DNA from: Clostridia bacterium
GTDB taxonomy: Bacteria; Bacillota; Clostridia; Christensenellales; Borkfalkiaceae
DNA: 64,000 bases
Assembly (NCBI GenBank): GCA_017457225.1
Contig: JAFTHW010000011.1
Location: 1-64,000 of the forward strand
Direction: 5' to 3'
Part shown: one piece after another, positions 7,125 to 16,971 of the stretch
How the letters are laid out: every line of letters begins with the position of its first letter
How positions within the stretch are numbered: position 1 is the stretch's first letter
Notes under the pieces: generated by a model
Database searches by the model: none
Told to the model about the DNA's origin: nothing
What the model saw: the letters and a program-made list of their open reading frames with translations, nothing else
Program-made: the position numbers and the translations under genes

Positions 7125-7991
7125 TTAAATATGATTTCCAGATACGAACATCGTTCCCACACCCTCGTCGGTAAGAATTTCGATGAGAATGGAATGAGGA
7201 ATCCGTCCGTCGATGATAAAGACTTTGTGCACGCCGCGACGAATGGCTTCGATACAGCAGTTGACTTTGGGAATCATTCCCCCGCTGATCACGCCGTCGT
7301 GTATAAGTTTCGGCGCGTCGCTGACGTAGACTTTAGAAATGAGCGTGGATTCGTCGTCCTTATCCCGAAGAAGTCCCACGATATCCGTCATAGAGATCAA
7401 GCTCTCCGCTTTCAACTCCCCGGCAAGACGAGCCGCTACCGTGTCCGCGTTGATGTTATATGCATTCCCCTCGTCGTCGCACCCCACCGTGGAGATAACG
7501 GGAATATAGCCCTTTTCCAAAACGTCCAAAACGGCCTCGACGTTCACTTTCGTAATCTCGCCGACGAAACCCAAACGCTCGTCCGCTTTTTTCGCTTGGA
7601 TCATATGCCCGTCGATGCCGCAAAGTCCGATGGCTTTGCCGCCCTTACGCTGTAAAAGATTGACGAGGTTTTTATTGACTTTACCGGCAAGGACCATCTG
7701 CACGACGTCCACCGTTTCCTTGTCCGTCACGCGCAATCCGTCTACGAATTCGGATTTCTTACCGATTTTATGCAACGTTTCCGTGATCTCCGGTCCGCCA
7801 CCGTGTACAAGCACGACTTTGACCCCAATCAGCGACAACAATACGATGTCGCCCATCACCGCTTCTTTCAACTCCTCGTTGATCATTGCGTTGCCGCCGT
7901 ATTTGACGACGACGATCTTGTTATAGTATTTTTGAATGTAAGGGAGCGCTTGAATGAGTACGTCTGCCCTTTGATCTCTCGTAAATTCCAT
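7125..7991 (-). CDS. argB: Acetylglutamate kinase
   Basis: This enzyme phosphorylates N-acetylglutamate with ATP, the second and often feedback-controlled step. The 288 residues belong to the amino acid kinase fold. KYGGNAM (near 29-35) and VHGGGPEI (near 63-70) form the nucleotide and substrate loops, and NINADTVAA binds the acetyl-amino acid. The N-terminal helix before VVVKYGG is long, like the arginine-inhibited hexameric forms, so arginine feedback is plausible. AAGGAG precedes the ATG. Confidence 0.96.
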   Translation of the reverse strand: MEFTRDQRADVLIQALPYIQKYYNKIVVVKYGGNAMINEELKEAVMGDIVLLSLIGVKVVLVHGGGPEITETLHKIGKKSEFVDGLRVTDKETVDVVQMVLAGKVNKNLVNLLQRKGGKAIGLCGIDGHMIQAKKADERLGFVGEITKVNVEAVLDVLEKGYIPVISTVGCDDEGNAYNINADTVAARLAGELKAESLISMTDIVGLLRDKDDESTLISKVYVSDAPKLIHDGVISGGMIPKVNCCIEAIRRGVHKVFIIDGRIPHSILIEILTDEGVGTMFVSGNHI

Positions 7992-8024
7992 ATTGACTCC
8001 TTGCGGAAACTCCGCTTGCTTGAA

Positions 8025-9239
8025 TTAGGTTCTGTAATCGCCGTTGATCTTGACGTAATCGTACGTGAGATCGCAACCCCACGCCGTAGCGCTACCCTCG
8101 CCGCTGTGCAGAGAAATGAGAATCTCGATCTCGTTTTCGAGCAGGATCTCCTTGGCTTTTTCTTCGGAGAAGTCCACTCCCGCGCCCTTTTCGCATACGA
8201 CGATCTCGCCTTTTGCCGAGCGGAACACCACGTCTACGAGGTTGACGTCTACGTCCGCGCCGCTATAACCGATCGCGCAAAGGACTCTGCCCCAATTCGC
8301 GTCCGCGCCGAACATCGCCGCTTTGAACAGGGAAGAACAAATGACCGATTTTGCCACCGTTTTCGCCGTTTTTTCGTCTTTCGCGCCGCTTACCTTACAT
8401 TCCAACAACTTTGTTGCGCCCTCGCCGTCTCTTGCGATGCATCTGCAAAGATACGTCGTCACTGCGTTCAACGCTTTGCAGAACGTTGCGTAGTCGGGAG
8501 AATCTTCGGTGAGTTCTTCGTTCCCCGCCATACCGTTTGCAAGTACCGTAACCATATCGTTCGTGGACGTATCTCCGTCGATGCTGATCATATTGAACGA
8601 GTTTTGTACGTCCGCTTGCAACGCGTTTTCAAGCGCTTTGGAGGATACGTTGCAGTCCGTCGTGACGAACACGAGCATCGTCGCCATATTCGGATGAATC
8701 ATACCGCTTCCTTTAGCGATACCGCCAATGTGGCACACCTTTCCTCCCACGGTGAATTCAAACGCGATCTCCTTTTTGCATACGTCCGTCGTCATAATCC
8801 CTTCGCAAGCGTGATCGCTGTTGTTCCCGAGTTCTTTCACCAGCTGGGGAATTCCGCTCGCGATCGGCGTAATATCCAAAGGTTGACCGATGACGCCCGT
8901 AGAAGCGACTACCACGTCTTTCGCGTCGATTTTTAATTCTTTTGCCAACAATTCGCAAGTCTGATACGCAATCTCCAATCCGTTTGCATTGCAGGTGTTT
9001 GCGTTGCCGCTGTTGCAAATGACCGCCTGCGCTTTCCCATCCGCAATATTATTTTTCGTAACGGTGAGCGGAGCGCCTTTTACAAGGTTCGTGGTATATA
9101 CCGCCGCCGCCGAAGCTTTCTTTTCGCTGTAAATGAGCGCCAGATCCCGCTTCGTTTTATTTTTACGGATTCCACAATGAATCCCGCTTGCCGTAAAGCC
9201 TTTTGCGGCGCATACGCCGCCTTCAATTTTCTTCAACAT
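8025..9239 (-). CDS. argJ: Glutamate N-acetyltransferase/ornithine acetyltransferase
   Basis: ArgJ recycles the acetyl group from N-acetylornithine to glutamate. The 404-residue proenzyme cleaves itself in the motif KGSGMIHPNMATML, leaving Thr187 as the N-terminal nucleophile of the beta chain. NSGNANTC (near 76-83) and TGVIGQPLD line the active site. GGAAGG lies before the ATG. No argA is visible in the window, so ArgJ may also supply the first acetylation. Confidence 0.96.
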   Translation of the reverse strand: MLKKIEGGVCAAKGFTASGIHCGIRKNKTKRDLALIYSEKKASAAAVYTTNLVKGAPLTVTKNNIADGKAQAVICNSGNANTCNANGLEIAYQTCELLAKELKIDAKDVVVASTGVIGQPLDITPIASGIPQLVKELGNNSDHACEGIMTTDVCKKEIAFEFTVGGKVCHIGGIAKGSGMIHPNMATMLVFVTTDCNVSSKALENALQADVQNSFNMISIDGDTSTNDMVTVLANGMAGNEELTEDSPDYATFCKALNAVTTYLCRCIARDGEGATKLLECKVSGAKDEKTAKTVAKSVICSSLFKAAMFGADANWGRVLCAIGYSGADVDVNLVDVVFRSAKGEIVVCEKGAGVDFSEEKAKEILLENEIEILISLHSGEGSATAWGCDLTYDYVKINGDYRT

Positions 9240-9261
9240 ATTTTTTCCTTCCGTCGTCCTT

Positions 9262-10188
9262 TTATAATACGAGTCCTTCGCTCTTAGGAGCGCCGATCGC
9301 CAGATTCATACATTCTACCGCCGCCCCGCTCGCGCCCTTGCCTAAATTGTCGTAAGCGGCAATCAGCAAGATTCGTTCCTCGTTGCCCTCCACCGTGATC
9401 CGCATACAGTCTTTTTGCGAATAGGCAAGCCCCGAGATCAATCCGTCGCCGATTTTCTCTTCGTAGCGCACGATCTCGCCGTCGTATTTGCTCTTATACA
9501 GCCGTTTGATCTCTTCCATACCGCCCGATTTCAACTGTTCTGCAAACAGGGGTACAGTCACGGTCATACCGCTGTAAAAATCCGAAACGATGGGACAAAA
9601 AATCGGAGCTTTTTCCAATCCGCAAATCCCTTTCATTTCCTTTAAGTGTTTGTGCTGTTGACTAAGCGCGTATTGTCTAGGCGCGTCCAAAAGCTTGCAA
9701 CGCTCCGCGCTTTCGTATTCGGCAATCATCTTCTTGCCGCCGCCGCTGTAACCCGTGATCGAATGACAGGTGAGCGCCGCGTTCTTGTCGAGCAAACCCG
9801 CCTCGATGAGAGGATACACGAGTGCGATAAATCCGCCTGCGTGACAGCCCGGAACAGCGATCCGTTTGGACGAGAGTATCTTCTTTTCAAACGCGGGAGA
9901 AAGCTCGGGAAATCCGTACGCCCAATCGGGCAACGTTCTGTGCGCCGTAGACGCGTCGATCACGGTTACGTCGGGATTTTCCACCATTGCCACCGCCTCT
10001 CTTGCCGCGTCGTCGGGCAGGCATAAAAACGCTACGTCTACGCTGTTAAGCGCCTGTTTTCTCGCCGCCGTATCCTTGCGGAGTTCGTCGGGCAAAAGCA
10101 CGAGTTCTACGTCCTTTCTCGCCGACAGACGTTCGTAAATCCGAAGCCCTGTCGTACCCGCGCTGCCGTCTATAAATACTTTCTTCAT
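9262..10188 (-). CDS. argC: N-acetyl-gamma-glutamyl-phosphate reductase, short (type 2) form
   Basis: This NADPH enzyme reduces acetylglutamyl phosphate to the semialdehyde. At 308 residues it is the short type 2 form. [10 protein letters not shown] (8-17) is the dinucleotide loop and Cys115 in VPGCHAGG is the catalytic cysteine. Its start codon overlaps the argH stop as ATGA. Type 2 ArgC is less common in Bacillota than the ~345-residue type 1 enzyme. Confidence 0.94.
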   Translation of the reverse strand: MKKVFIDGSAGTTGLRIYERLSARKDVELVLLPDELRKDTAARKQALNSVDVAFLCLPDDAAREAVAMVENPDVTVIDASTAHRTLPDWAYGFPELSPAFEKKILSSKRIAVPGCHAGGFIALVYPLIEAGLLDKNAALTCHSITGYSGGGKKMIAEYESAERCKLLDAPRQYALSQQHKHLKEMKGICGLEKAPIFCPIVSDFYSGMTVTVPLFAEQLKSGGMEEIKRLYKSKYDGEIVRYEEKIGDGLISGLAYSQKDCMRITVEGNEERILLIAAYDNLGKGASGAAVECMNLAIGAPKSEGLVL

Positions 10189-11564
10189 ACTTTTTTCAAT
10201 TCCTCTTTTACGTAAGCGACTTGCTTTCTCACCGAAGCGGAAGAAGCTCCGCCTGCCGAGTTACGCTTTTCTACGCAAGTTTCCAAAGAAATTTGTTCGT
10301 AGAGATCTTCCTCGAACAAATCGCTGTATTTTTGATAATCTTTCAGCGGATAGGTATCCAATACCAAATCCTTTTCAATGCAGTCGGCTACGATCTGTCC
10401 GACCGTCTTATACGCCGCGCGGAACGGCATTCCTTTCTTCGTGAGATAGTCCGCAAGATCGGTGGCGTTGATAAAGCCTTTTTGCGCCGCTTTGTACGTG
10501 TTCTTCGACAAGACTTTCATCGTCGCAAGCATCGGCGTAAAGACTTCCAAACACATCACGACCGTATCCACCGAGTCAAACACCGCTTCCTTATCCTCCT
10601 GCATATCCTTGTTATATGCAAGCGGAAGCCCTTTCAACGTCGTCAATAACGCCATTAAATTCCCGTAGACGCGGCCGGTCTTTCCGCGAACCAACTCCGC
10701 CATATCCGAATTCTTTTTTTGGGGCATAATGGAAGAGCCCGTCGTGTACGCATCGTCCAATTCGATGAATTTGAACTCCCAACTCGACCACAAAATAATC
10801 TCTTCGGAAAATCTCGACAAATGCATCATAAGGACTGCGAACGCGCTCATAAGTTCCAAACAGAAATCCCGATCGGAAACGCCGTCGATACTGTTTTCCG
10901 TTACCCCGTCAAACCCGAGCAATTCCGCAGTAAACGCGCGATCGGTAGGATACGTCGTCCCGGCAAGCGCGCAGCTACCCAACGGGGAAACGTTCATACG
11001 CTTTACCGCGTCGCGGATTCGTCCGATATCCCGAAGCAACATCATTGCGTACGCCATTAATTGATGTCCGAAACTGATGGGTTGCGCGCGTTGAAGATGG
11101 GTATATCCCGGCGCGATCACGTCCGCGTTTTCCTCCGCTTTGTCCGCGACCACCGTCGCAAGGTCTTTGATAAGAGCAACGATCTCTTCTGCCTTATCCC
11201 GAAGATACAAGCGAATATCCACCGCCACTTGGTCGTTGCGGCTCCGCGCAGTGTGCAAGCGTTTGCCTGCTTCGCCAATGCGACTTGTCAGCTCCGCTTC
11301 GATAAACATATGAATGTCTTCCGCTTTTTCGTCGATTGCCAATACGCCGTTATCGAGGTCGGTTAAAATACTCTTCAAGCCCTGTTGAATAAGAGCTACG
11401 TCCGCCGCCGATACGATTCCTTGCTTTTTAAGCATTTCCGCGTGCGCCAAAGAGCCGCGTATATCCTGCGCGTACATACGGCTGTCAAAGCGGATAGACG
11501 AATTGAAATCATCCGCTTTTTCGTCCAATTTTTTGGAAAATCTTCCCGCCCACATTTTGTCCAT
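10185..11564 (-). CDS. argH: Argininosuccinate lyase
   Basis: ArgH splits argininosuccinate into arginine and fumarate, the last step. The 459-residue protein belongs to the fumarase/aspartase superfamily. The signature [10 protein letters not shown] begins near residue 276 and supplies the catalytic serine loop; YTHLQRAQP (near 154) gives the catalytic histidine. GGGAGAG precedes the ATG and directly follows a small GCGGTT/AACCGC hairpin. It is separated from the upstream hydrolase gene by about 100 bases. Confidence 0.96.
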   Translation of the reverse strand: MDKMWAGRFSKKLDEKADDFNSSIRFDSRMYAQDIRGSLAHAEMLKKQGIVSAADVALIQQGLKSILTDLDNGVLAIDEKAEDIHMFIEAELTSRIGEAGKRLHTARSRNDQVAVDIRLYLRDKAEEIVALIKDLATVVADKAEENADVIAPGYTHLQRAQPISFGHQLMAYAMMLLRDIGRIRDAVKRMNVSPLGSCALAGTTYPTDRAFTAELLGFDGVTENSIDGVSDRDFCLELMSAFAVLMMHLSRFSEEIILWSSWEFKFIELDDAYTTGSSIMPQKKNSDMAELVRGKTGRVYGNLMALLTTLKGLPLAYNKDMQEDKEAVFDSVDTVVMCLEVFTPMLATMKVLSKNTYKAAQKGFINATDLADYLTKKGMPFRAAYKTVGQIVADCIEKDLVLDTYPLKDYQKYSDLFEEDLYEQISLETCVEKRNSAGGASSASVRKQVAYVKEELKKV

Positions 11565-11599
11565 CGTTCTCTCTCCCGCGGTTTTTCAACCGCTTAAAA

Positions 11600-11636
11600 C
11601 GCACGCTTTGCCTGTCGGGAACTCTGACAGGCAAAC
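11600..11636 (-). other. Hairpin between the hydrolase gene and argH
   Basis: TTTGCCTGTC pairs with GACAGGCAAA around a 9-base loop within the operon. No T run follows on the minus strand, so it looks like a processing or stability element rather than a terminator. Confidence 0.4.
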
Positions 11637-11668
11637 GTAATTTCTTTATGGATAGGCACAGAGCCTAT

Positions 11669-12319
11669 TTATAAACTTTGAATGAATTGTTTTAACATAC
11701 ACGCGATCTTTTTCGCGCCCAAATCCGAAGGGTGCAATCCGTCGGGCATATACGTTTCCTGAATCGCCTTGATCGCAGGTTGGAGTCCGCTGTATTTGTA
11801 CAGATCCAAAACGGGCAACGAATAGTATTCGCATACTTCTCGGATCGCTTTTACGTATTCGATCAACGGCTTACAGGGAAGCCCCCGTTCGTTGATCACT
11901 TCGTTTTCGCTCAACCGATGCAAAGGAGTCATAAAAACAATCGTCGCCGTCGGATATTTCGCGATCAGTTTTTGACAAAGTACGTGCATCGCTCCGTAAA
12001 ACGTCGTCGCTTCCCGATCCGACATCTCTCCGAACGGAGCGTCGCCGTGCCCGAAATCGTTCGTACCGCCGAATACCACGATAAAATCCGCTTCTTTAGG
12101 CAAAGCGTTTACTCTGCCGATGAAATCCAAATCCTGTTCGGGATCGGGACTTACTCCTTTTTGAGGCGCAATCCGCGTACCGCTGATCCCGTCTACGAAA
12201 ATTTCACAGCTTGTAAGATCCGCAAATACGTTCGTGTATCTATGCGCCTCGTCCGAAGCGCCGACCCCTTGCGTGATGCTGTCGCCTAAAAAAACCGCTT
12301 TCTTATTCGTCGTTTCCAT
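11669..12319 (-). CDS. SGNH/GDSL-family hydrolase inside the arginine operon
   Basis: This 216-residue cytoplasmic protein shows the SGNH blocks: Ser14 in FLGDSITQG, Asn87 in FGGTND, and Asp193/His196 in PDGLHPSDLG. These form the catalytic triad and oxyanion hole of GDSL esterases. No signal peptide is seen. It starts 20 bases after argG and precedes argH, so it is co-transcribed with arginine genes. The substrate is unknown. A role in deacylating an arginine-pathway intermediate is conceivable but unproven. Confidence 0.8.
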   Translation of the reverse strand: METTNKKAVFLGDSITQGVGASDEAHRYTNVFADLTSCEIFVDGISGTRIAPQKGVSPDPEQDLDFIGRVNALPKEADFIVVFGGTNDFGHGDAPFGEMSDREATTFYGAMHVLCQKLIAKYPTATIVFMTPLHRLSENEVINERGLPCKPLIEYVKAIREVCEYYSLPVLDLYKYSGLQPAIKAIQETYMPDGLHPSDLGAKKIACMLKQFIQSL

Positions 12320-12339
12320 AACCGTTTTTCTCTGTTTTC

Positions 12340-13575
12340 TTATTGATTCTTTTTTTCGTTGGCTTGGTTGACTTGCGCCTGTACTTTGATGGGCAAACCG
12401 AACAAATTGATAAAGCCCGTCGCGTCCGCCTGATTGTAAACGTTGTCTTCGCCGAACGTCGCGATCTCTTCGGAATACAGGGAATAATCACTCCAAGCGC
12501 CCGCTTTGATAATATTGCCTTTATAGAGCTTGAGTCTTACTTTACCCGTAACCGTTTCCTGCGTCTTGTCTACGAACGCCGACAGCGCTTCGCGCAAAGG
12601 CGTGAACCATTGTCCGTTATACACAAGTTCCGCAAAGCATACGGAGAGTTCCTGTTTCTTGTGCGCCGTGTATTTATCGAGGCAAAGAGTTTCCAAATAG
12701 TTATGCGCCGCGTACAAAATCTCACCGCCCGGCGTTTCATATACGCCGCGACACTTCATACCCACCAAACGGTTCTCTACGATATCCAAAAGTCCAATAC
12801 CGTTCTCTCCGCCTACTTTATTGAGGGCGAGAATAATCTCTTTCGCGCTCATCTTCTTGCCGTCCAACGCAACGGGACGTCCCTTTTCAAACTCCAACGT
12901 AATATACGTAGGTTTATCGGGAGCCTGCAAGGGAGATACTCCCATTTCGAGAAATCCTTCCTTTTCGTATAACGGCTCGTTACCCGCGTCTTCGAGATCC
13001 AAACCCTCGTGGCTCAAGTGCCACAAGTTTTTGTCTTTAGAATAGTTCGTTTCACGGTTGATCTTCAAGGGAACGTTGTGCGATTCCGCATAATCGATCT
13101 CCTCTTCACGGGATTTAATGGACCATTCTCTCCAAGGAGCGATGATGGGCATATCGGGCGCAAACGCTTTGATCGTCAACTCAAAACGCACTTGATCATT
13201 ACCCTTACCCGTACAGCCGTGGCAGATTGCATCCGCCCCTTCCTTTTTCGCAATCTCAACGATACGTTTTGCAATTACGGGACGCGCGAACGACGTGCCG
13301 AGAAGATATTCTTCGTATTTCGCGCCCGCCATCATCGTGGGAACGACGTATTCGTCTACAAACTCGTCCGTCAAATCTTCTACGTACAATTTCGAAGCGC
13401 CCGTTTTCAAAGCTTTTTCTTCCAAGCCCTCCAACTCGTCCGCCTGTCCTACGTTGCCGCTGACCGCGATAACTTCGCAATTGTTGTAATTCTCTTTGAG
13501 CCAAGGAATGATAATCGAAGTATCCAATCCGCCCGAATAAGCAAGTACTACTTTTTTAATGTCTTTTTTATCCAT
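12340..13575 (-). CDS. argG: Argininosuccinate synthase
   Basis: ArgG joins citrulline and aspartate using ATP. The 411-residue protein opens with [14 protein letters not shown], the pyrophosphatase P-loop of the family, and later has [16 protein letters not shown] start at 13575 because AAAGGAG lies 10 bases upstream and the extra 27 residues of the longer frame precede the ribosome site. It is the first gene of the operon, 66 bases from the ArgR-type box. Confidence 0.96.
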   Translation of the reverse strand: MDKKDIKKVVLAYSGGLDTSIIIPWLKENYNNCEVIAVSGNVGQADELEGLEEKALKTGASKLYVEDLTDEFVDEYVVPTMMAGAKYEEYLLGTSFARPVIAKRIVEIAKKEGADAICHGCTGKGNDQVRFELTIKAFAPDMPIIAPWREWSIKSREEEIDYAESHNVPLKINRETNYSKDKNLWHLSHEGLDLEDAGNEPLYEKEGFLEMGVSPLQAPDKPTYITLEFEKGRPVALDGKKMSAKEIILALNKVGGENGIGLLDIVENRLVGMKCRGVYETPGGEILYAAHNYLETLCLDKYTAHKKQELSVCFAELVYNGQWFTPLREALSAFVDKTQETVTGKVRLKLYKGNIIKAGAWSDYSLYSEEIATFGEDNVYNQADATGFINLFGLPIKVQAQVNQANEKKNQ

Positions 13576-13641
13576 AATAATCTCTCCTTTGTTGAGAATA
13601 ATTTTTTTTCTTGTCACTCCTACACGCTTCGTCTCCAAACG

Positions 13642-13655
13642 TGTATTTATATTCA
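13642..13655. promoter_or_regulatory. ArgR-type operator (ARG box)
   Basis: The sequence TGTATTTATATTCA matches the ARG box palindrome TGAAT-W4-ATTCA at all but one position. It starts about 12 bases downstream of the -10 box, near the transcription start, a normal place for arginine repression. Further TTGAATA-type half sites occur at 13737-13743 and around 13763. Confidence 0.65.
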
Positions 13656-13667
13656 ATTTATACGTTT

Positions 13668-13696
13668 ATTATACAACTCTGAAAAACGGCTGTCAA
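13668..13696 (-). promoter_or_regulatory. Promoter of the arginine operon
   Basis: On the minus strand the sequence is a full consensus promoter: TTGACA (13691-13696), 17-base spacer, TATAAT (13668-13673). A promoter this strong needs repression, consistent with the adjacent ARG box. The stretch from 13700 to 13900 is AT-rich and carries no gene I can see. Confidence 0.85.
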
Positions 13697-13903
13697 ACCT
13701 TTTTAATCCCTTATTTTTTAAATATCTCACGTTCCATTGAATATTTTGTTTATAAAATGTATAATTGAATAAAATATGTATATTTGTTTATATTTTTGCG
13801 AAAATACGCAAAATGCCTACCTATACATTATAATATAAACGAAAAATTTTTTCAAGGTTTTTTGCGGTCTTTATAGAATTTCCTGCTGAGGATTTTACTC
13901 CAC

Positions 13904-13932
13904 TTGACAAAAATTCCTCAATCGCTTATAAT
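13904..13932 (+). promoter_or_regulatory. Promoter of trmO
   Basis: TTGACA (13904-13909), 17 bases, TATAAT (13927-13932). The leader is about 20 bases and contains AAAGGAGAG. Confidence 0.8.
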
Positions 13933-13958
13933 AAATATATGAAAAGGAGAGAAACCGT

Positions 13959-14648
13959 ATGGAAACTTCCCTGACGCTACGACCGATCGCATACGTTCGC
14001 GCCGACTTTACAGAAAAATTCGGGATTCCGCGCCAAAGCGGCAGAGCGCCCGCGCTCCGTTCGGAAATCGTGTTTTTGCCCGAATACCGAAACCCCGAAG
14101 CCCTGCGGGGCATCGAGGGATTTTCTCACGTATGGTTGATCTTTGATTTTTCCAAGTCCCACCGCAAAGAATGGTCCCCCACTGTCCGTCCGCCCAGACT
14201 CGGCGGCAACAAGCGCGTGGGCGTATTTGCGAGCCGTTCCCCGTTCCGCCCGAACCCTTTGGGACTTTCCTGCGTGAAGATAGAAAGGGTGGAAGAACGG
14301 AAAGACGAACTCGTTCTCGTCATTTCGGGCGCGGATCTTTTAGACGGGACTCCCATTTTCGATATCAAGCCCTATCTGCCGTTTGCGGACTGTCTTCCAA
14401 ACGCTGTGGGCGGCTACGCCGACGAAAACAAAGATCACCGTTTGAAGGTGGAATTTCCGCAAGAATGGTTAGAACGACTCCCTTTGGAGAAACGGGAGGG
14501 GCTACTCCAATGCCTTGCCGACGATCCCCGCCCCTCGTATCAGGACGATCCAAGCCGTATTTACGGAATGGGATTCGCCGGATTCGAGATCAAGTTTACG
14601 GTGGCGGAAAACGTTTTGCGCGTCACGCAAGTAATCCAAGAAAACTAA
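13959..14648 (+). CDS. trmO: tRNA (t6A37) methyltransferase TrmO (TsaA-like)
   Basis: TrmO N6-methylates threonylcarbamoyl-adenosine at position 37 of certain tRNAs using SAM. The 229-residue protein shows the family marks: an early FGIPRQSGRAP, FSHVWLIFDF, and ASRSPFRPNPLGLS (near 89-102), the conserved beta-barrel SAM and substrate loops. Its own promoter and a perfect terminator make it monocistronic. Confidence 0.9.
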   Translation: METSLTLRPIAYVRADFTEKFGIPRQSGRAPALRSEIVFLPEYRNPEALRGIEGFSHVWLIFDFSKSHRKEWSPTVRPPRLGGNKRVGVFASRSPFRPNPLGLSCVKIERVEERKDELVLVISGADLLDGTPIFDIKPYLPFADCLPNAVGGYADENKDHRLKVEFPQEWLERLPLEKREGLLQCLADDPRPSYQDDPSRIYGMGFAGFEIKFTVAENVLRVTQVIQEN

Positions 14649-14678
14649 AAGACGAAGCCGATCGGCTTCGTCTTTTTT
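14649..14678 (+). terminator. Terminator of trmO
   Basis: A 13-bp self-complementary stem (14649-14674) is followed by T6. It is also usable from the minus strand for the DegV gene. Confidence 0.85.
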
Positions 14679-14684
14679 GATTGT

Positions 14685-15554
14685 TTAGCGGTGTTTACCT
14701 TTATGAAACAGCGCGACTGTTCCCGCACCCGAATGCGTACCGATGACCGTACCGACGTAGTTGACGTGAATCTTCACGTTCGGAAGCCGAGCCAAAATCA
14801 ACGATTTCACGTACTCCACATCCTCCATACAATCGCCGTGACTGATAAATACGGGGTCGCCGTCCTCTAAATCCATCGTTTGGAACATATTCTCCACAAT
14901 CATATGTAAAGATTTTTTCCGCCCCATCGCCTTGCCGATCGCCACCAATTTTCCCTCGTCGTTCACGTGCATCACGGGTTTGATTTTCAGAATCGTGCCC
15001 ACAAGCGCCGTCGCCGTGGAAACTCTGCCGCCACGCTTTAAATGAAACAGGTTGTCTACAGTAAAATGGTGACAAATATGTTTCTTCAAACCCTCTATGT
15101 ACTTTTGCGTTTGCCCTAACGACGCGCCCTCTTCCGCTCTTTGCTCCGCATACCAAAGCAGCAATCCCTGCCCCATAGAAGCGCACAGGGAATCCACCAC
15201 TACCACCTTGCGTTTGGGGTACTGTCTGGAAAGCTCCTTTTCGGCTACTTTAAAGCTATCCGCCGTCCCCGAAAGCGCGGAAGAAAACGCGATCACAAGT
15301 ACGTCTTGACCTTTTTTAAGATAGGGCTCGATCGCCTGTTTCGCCATTTCCGACGTCACTTGATAGGTCGTGGGCATCGCTCCTTCGCGCAATTTATCGT
15401 AAAATTCTTTTACGTCGATGGACTCCCCGCACGAACCTTCGTAATTCACGTTATTCATCGTAAAGCCCAATTTTACGCATTCAATTCCTTTTTCTTTCAA
15501 CCACTCCTCGGGCATATCGCAACCCGAGTCGGTTATGATTGCAAATTCTTTCAT
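14685..15554 (-). CDS. DegV family fatty-acid-binding protein (FakB-like)
   Basis: DegV proteins hold a fatty acid in a deep pocket and present it to the kinase FakA. The 289 residues begin FAIITDSGCDMPEE, the DegV opening, and have SSALSGTADSF and HVNYVGTVIGTHSGAGTVAL (C-terminal signature). The start at 15554 follows AAAGGAG. A fakA gene lies in this window at 19812, so the two could form a phospholipid-synthesis kinase pair, though a genome often has several DegV paralogs. Confidence 0.9.
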   Translation of the reverse strand: MKEFAIITDSGCDMPEEWLKEKGIECVKLGFTMNNVNYEGSCGESIDVKEFYDKLREGAMPTTYQVTSEMAKQAIEPYLKKGQDVLVIAFSSALSGTADSFKVAEKELSRQYPKRKVVVVDSLCASMGQGLLLWYAEQRAEEGASLGQTQKYIEGLKKHICHHFTVDNLFHLKRGGRVSTATALVGTILKIKPVMHVNDEGKLVAIGKAMGRKKSLHMIVENMFQTMDLEDGDPVFISHGDCMEDVEYVKSLILARLPNVKIHVNYVGTVIGTHSGAGTVALFHKGKHR

Positions 15555-15584
15555 AGTTTTTTCTCCTTTCATCGTATCGTTTCG

Positions 15585-15833
15585 TCATTTTAAGACGTTA
15601 AATTTCTTAATCCGTTCCGCCTCGAAACATACCGTTACTCCGTACGTTCCGTTCTTGCAGGTCAAAGACATTCTGGGAAGTCCCGTTAAATCGAAATATT
15701 CCTGAAATTTCTCTGCAAAATCCTGCAATACGAGCGCTTTGCACGCCTCGCTCATTACCGATTTATCCGCCTGTATCACATTGTTTACCCGCGTAAACGC
15801 GTCCGTTTCGATTGCTTTTCTTCTCACGATCAT
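15585..15833 (-). CDS. Small protein coupled to minD; possible divergent MinE
   Basis: This 82-residue protein starts inside the last codons of minD (ATGA overlap). The middle and end read as a helix (VLQDFAEKFQEYF) followed by two strands (MSLTCKNG, YGVTVCFE). This order fits the dimer domain of MinE, whose usual signature is a helix with D-I-x-x-V-x-x-Y, then strands. The N-terminal membrane helix and the classic A-K-x-R-L segment are not obvious. The assignment rests on position, size and predicted topology only. Confidence 0.5.
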   Translation of the reverse strand: MIVRRKAIETDAFTRVNNVIQADKSVMSEACKALVLQDFAEKFQEYFDLTGLPRMSLTCKNGTYGVTVCFEAERIKKFNVLK

Positions 15834-16609
15834 AAACTCCTTTTCAACGCCCTGCGCACGTTCCCCAAAAACCCGACGTATTTTTTCGTCGGATCGTACA
15901 GCCTGCGCTTGCCCGTGTGCAGATTGTTCGCCAAAATCCGAAACGCTACGTGAATGTCCGTAAAGTCGTTTTTATAAATGGAATACTCGTCGGGAAGGAC
16001 TCCCAAAACGGGAGTTTTCAAAAGAGACGAAATCTCTTTGGGGGAAAGACTTTCCCCTGTGGAGAGAAGATCTCCGCGCGTCATATTCACCACCGCCGAA
16101 ACCGAATTCAGCTCGTAACTTTTTAAAAGCGTGATCACCTTGTCCGCGTCCCGAATGGCGGAAATGCGCGGAGTCGTCACCACGATCGCTTCGTCCGCCG
16201 TCGCAACGGCTCGGTGAAACCCCTCTTCGATCCCCGCCGGACAGTCCACGAAAATATAATCGAACTGGGGCGCGAAGGAGTCCAAAACCACCTTTAAAGC
16301 CTGTGGAGAAACGTAACGTTCGGGCGCGGCGTGACTGCTCGTCAATACGTATAAGTTTCCGTACTGCGGATGCCGCACGAGCGCTTGTTTCGCCCGACAC
16401 CGCCCCTCGATCACGTCCACGACGTCGTACACAACGAGATTTTCCACGCCTGTTACGACGTCTACGTTATTGAGCCCGAAATCCGCATCGCAAAGGATCA
16501 CCCTTTGTCCGCGTTTTGCAAGCTGCGCGGAAAGATAGGCGGCAACCGTAGTTTTCCCCACGCCACCCTTGCCCGACGTAACGACGATTTTTCTTGCCAT
16601 CTTTTCCAC
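15830..16609 (-). CDS. minD: Septum-site ATPase MinD
   Basis: MinD is a membrane-bound ParA-type ATPase that positions cell division. The 259 residues contain the deviant Walker A SGKGGVGKTT (12-21), DADFGLNNVD (near 40) and FVDCPAGIEEG (Walker B region). The C-terminus (FLGNVRRALKRSL) is a basic amphipathic helix of the membrane-targeting type. GTG at 16609 is preferred because AAGGAG lies 6 bases upstream; an ATG at 16600 is the alternative. No minC is present in the window. Confidence 0.92.
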   Translation of the reverse strand: MEKMARKIVVTSGKGGVGKTTVAAYLSAQLAKRGQRVILCDADFGLNNVDVVTGVENLVVYDVVDVIEGRCRAKQALVRHPQYGNLYVLTSSHAAPERYVSPQALKVVLDSFAPQFDYIFVDCPAGIEEGFHRAVATADEAIVVTTPRISAIRDADKVITLLKSYELNSVSAVVNMTRGDLLSTGESLSPKEISSLLKTPVLGVLPDEYSIYKNDFTDIHVAFRILANNLHTGKRRLYDPTKKYVGFLGNVRRALKRSL

Positions 16610-16971
16610 GCTCTCTCCTTTTCCGTTTCATTGGCGTTTACTGCATAGGCAATCATACCATACCTACGTGCGCGGATTTTGTCCGAAACAAGTTTTTTTT
16701 GAGAAAATTTGGAAAATATTTTTTCCTTGATTTTGTCACAGCTTTGTCATTGTATACCGTTTTTCACGGAAAATCAACCTTACAAAAGCGAATCTTTGTC
16801 TACTTTCCCTTGCGTTACGTTCTACTACCGATTTTTCTTTCTCTACCGAGTAAAACAAAAACTCTACCAAAGAAAAACTCCACTCTACCGTGAGTAGAAT
16901 GGAGTGATTATCAATAAAAAACGCGGCATTTCGTTGAATACGAAATGCCGCGCATATTCTTTTATGTAGTG
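16610..16971. other. Intergenic region with tandem terminators
   Basis: Two minus-strand terminators follow hisIE. The first (about 16920-16952) has an 11-bp stem GCGGCATTTCG/CGAAATGCCGC and a T6 tail. The second (about 16879-16907) pairs ACTCCA-TCTAC with GTAGA-TGGAGT and has a T5 tail. The rest is AT-rich with several CTCTACC words. I see no gene and only a weak minD promoter candidate. Confidence 0.6.

Noticed and set aside
6576..8936. Long plus-strand frames opposite argD, argB and argJ
   Set aside because: They are antisense shadows of strongly supported arginine genes, rich in Arg and His, with no promoter or ribosome site.
11600..11636. Terminator inside the arginine operon
   Set aside because: The stem lacks a T run on the coding strand, so I list it only as a hairpin.
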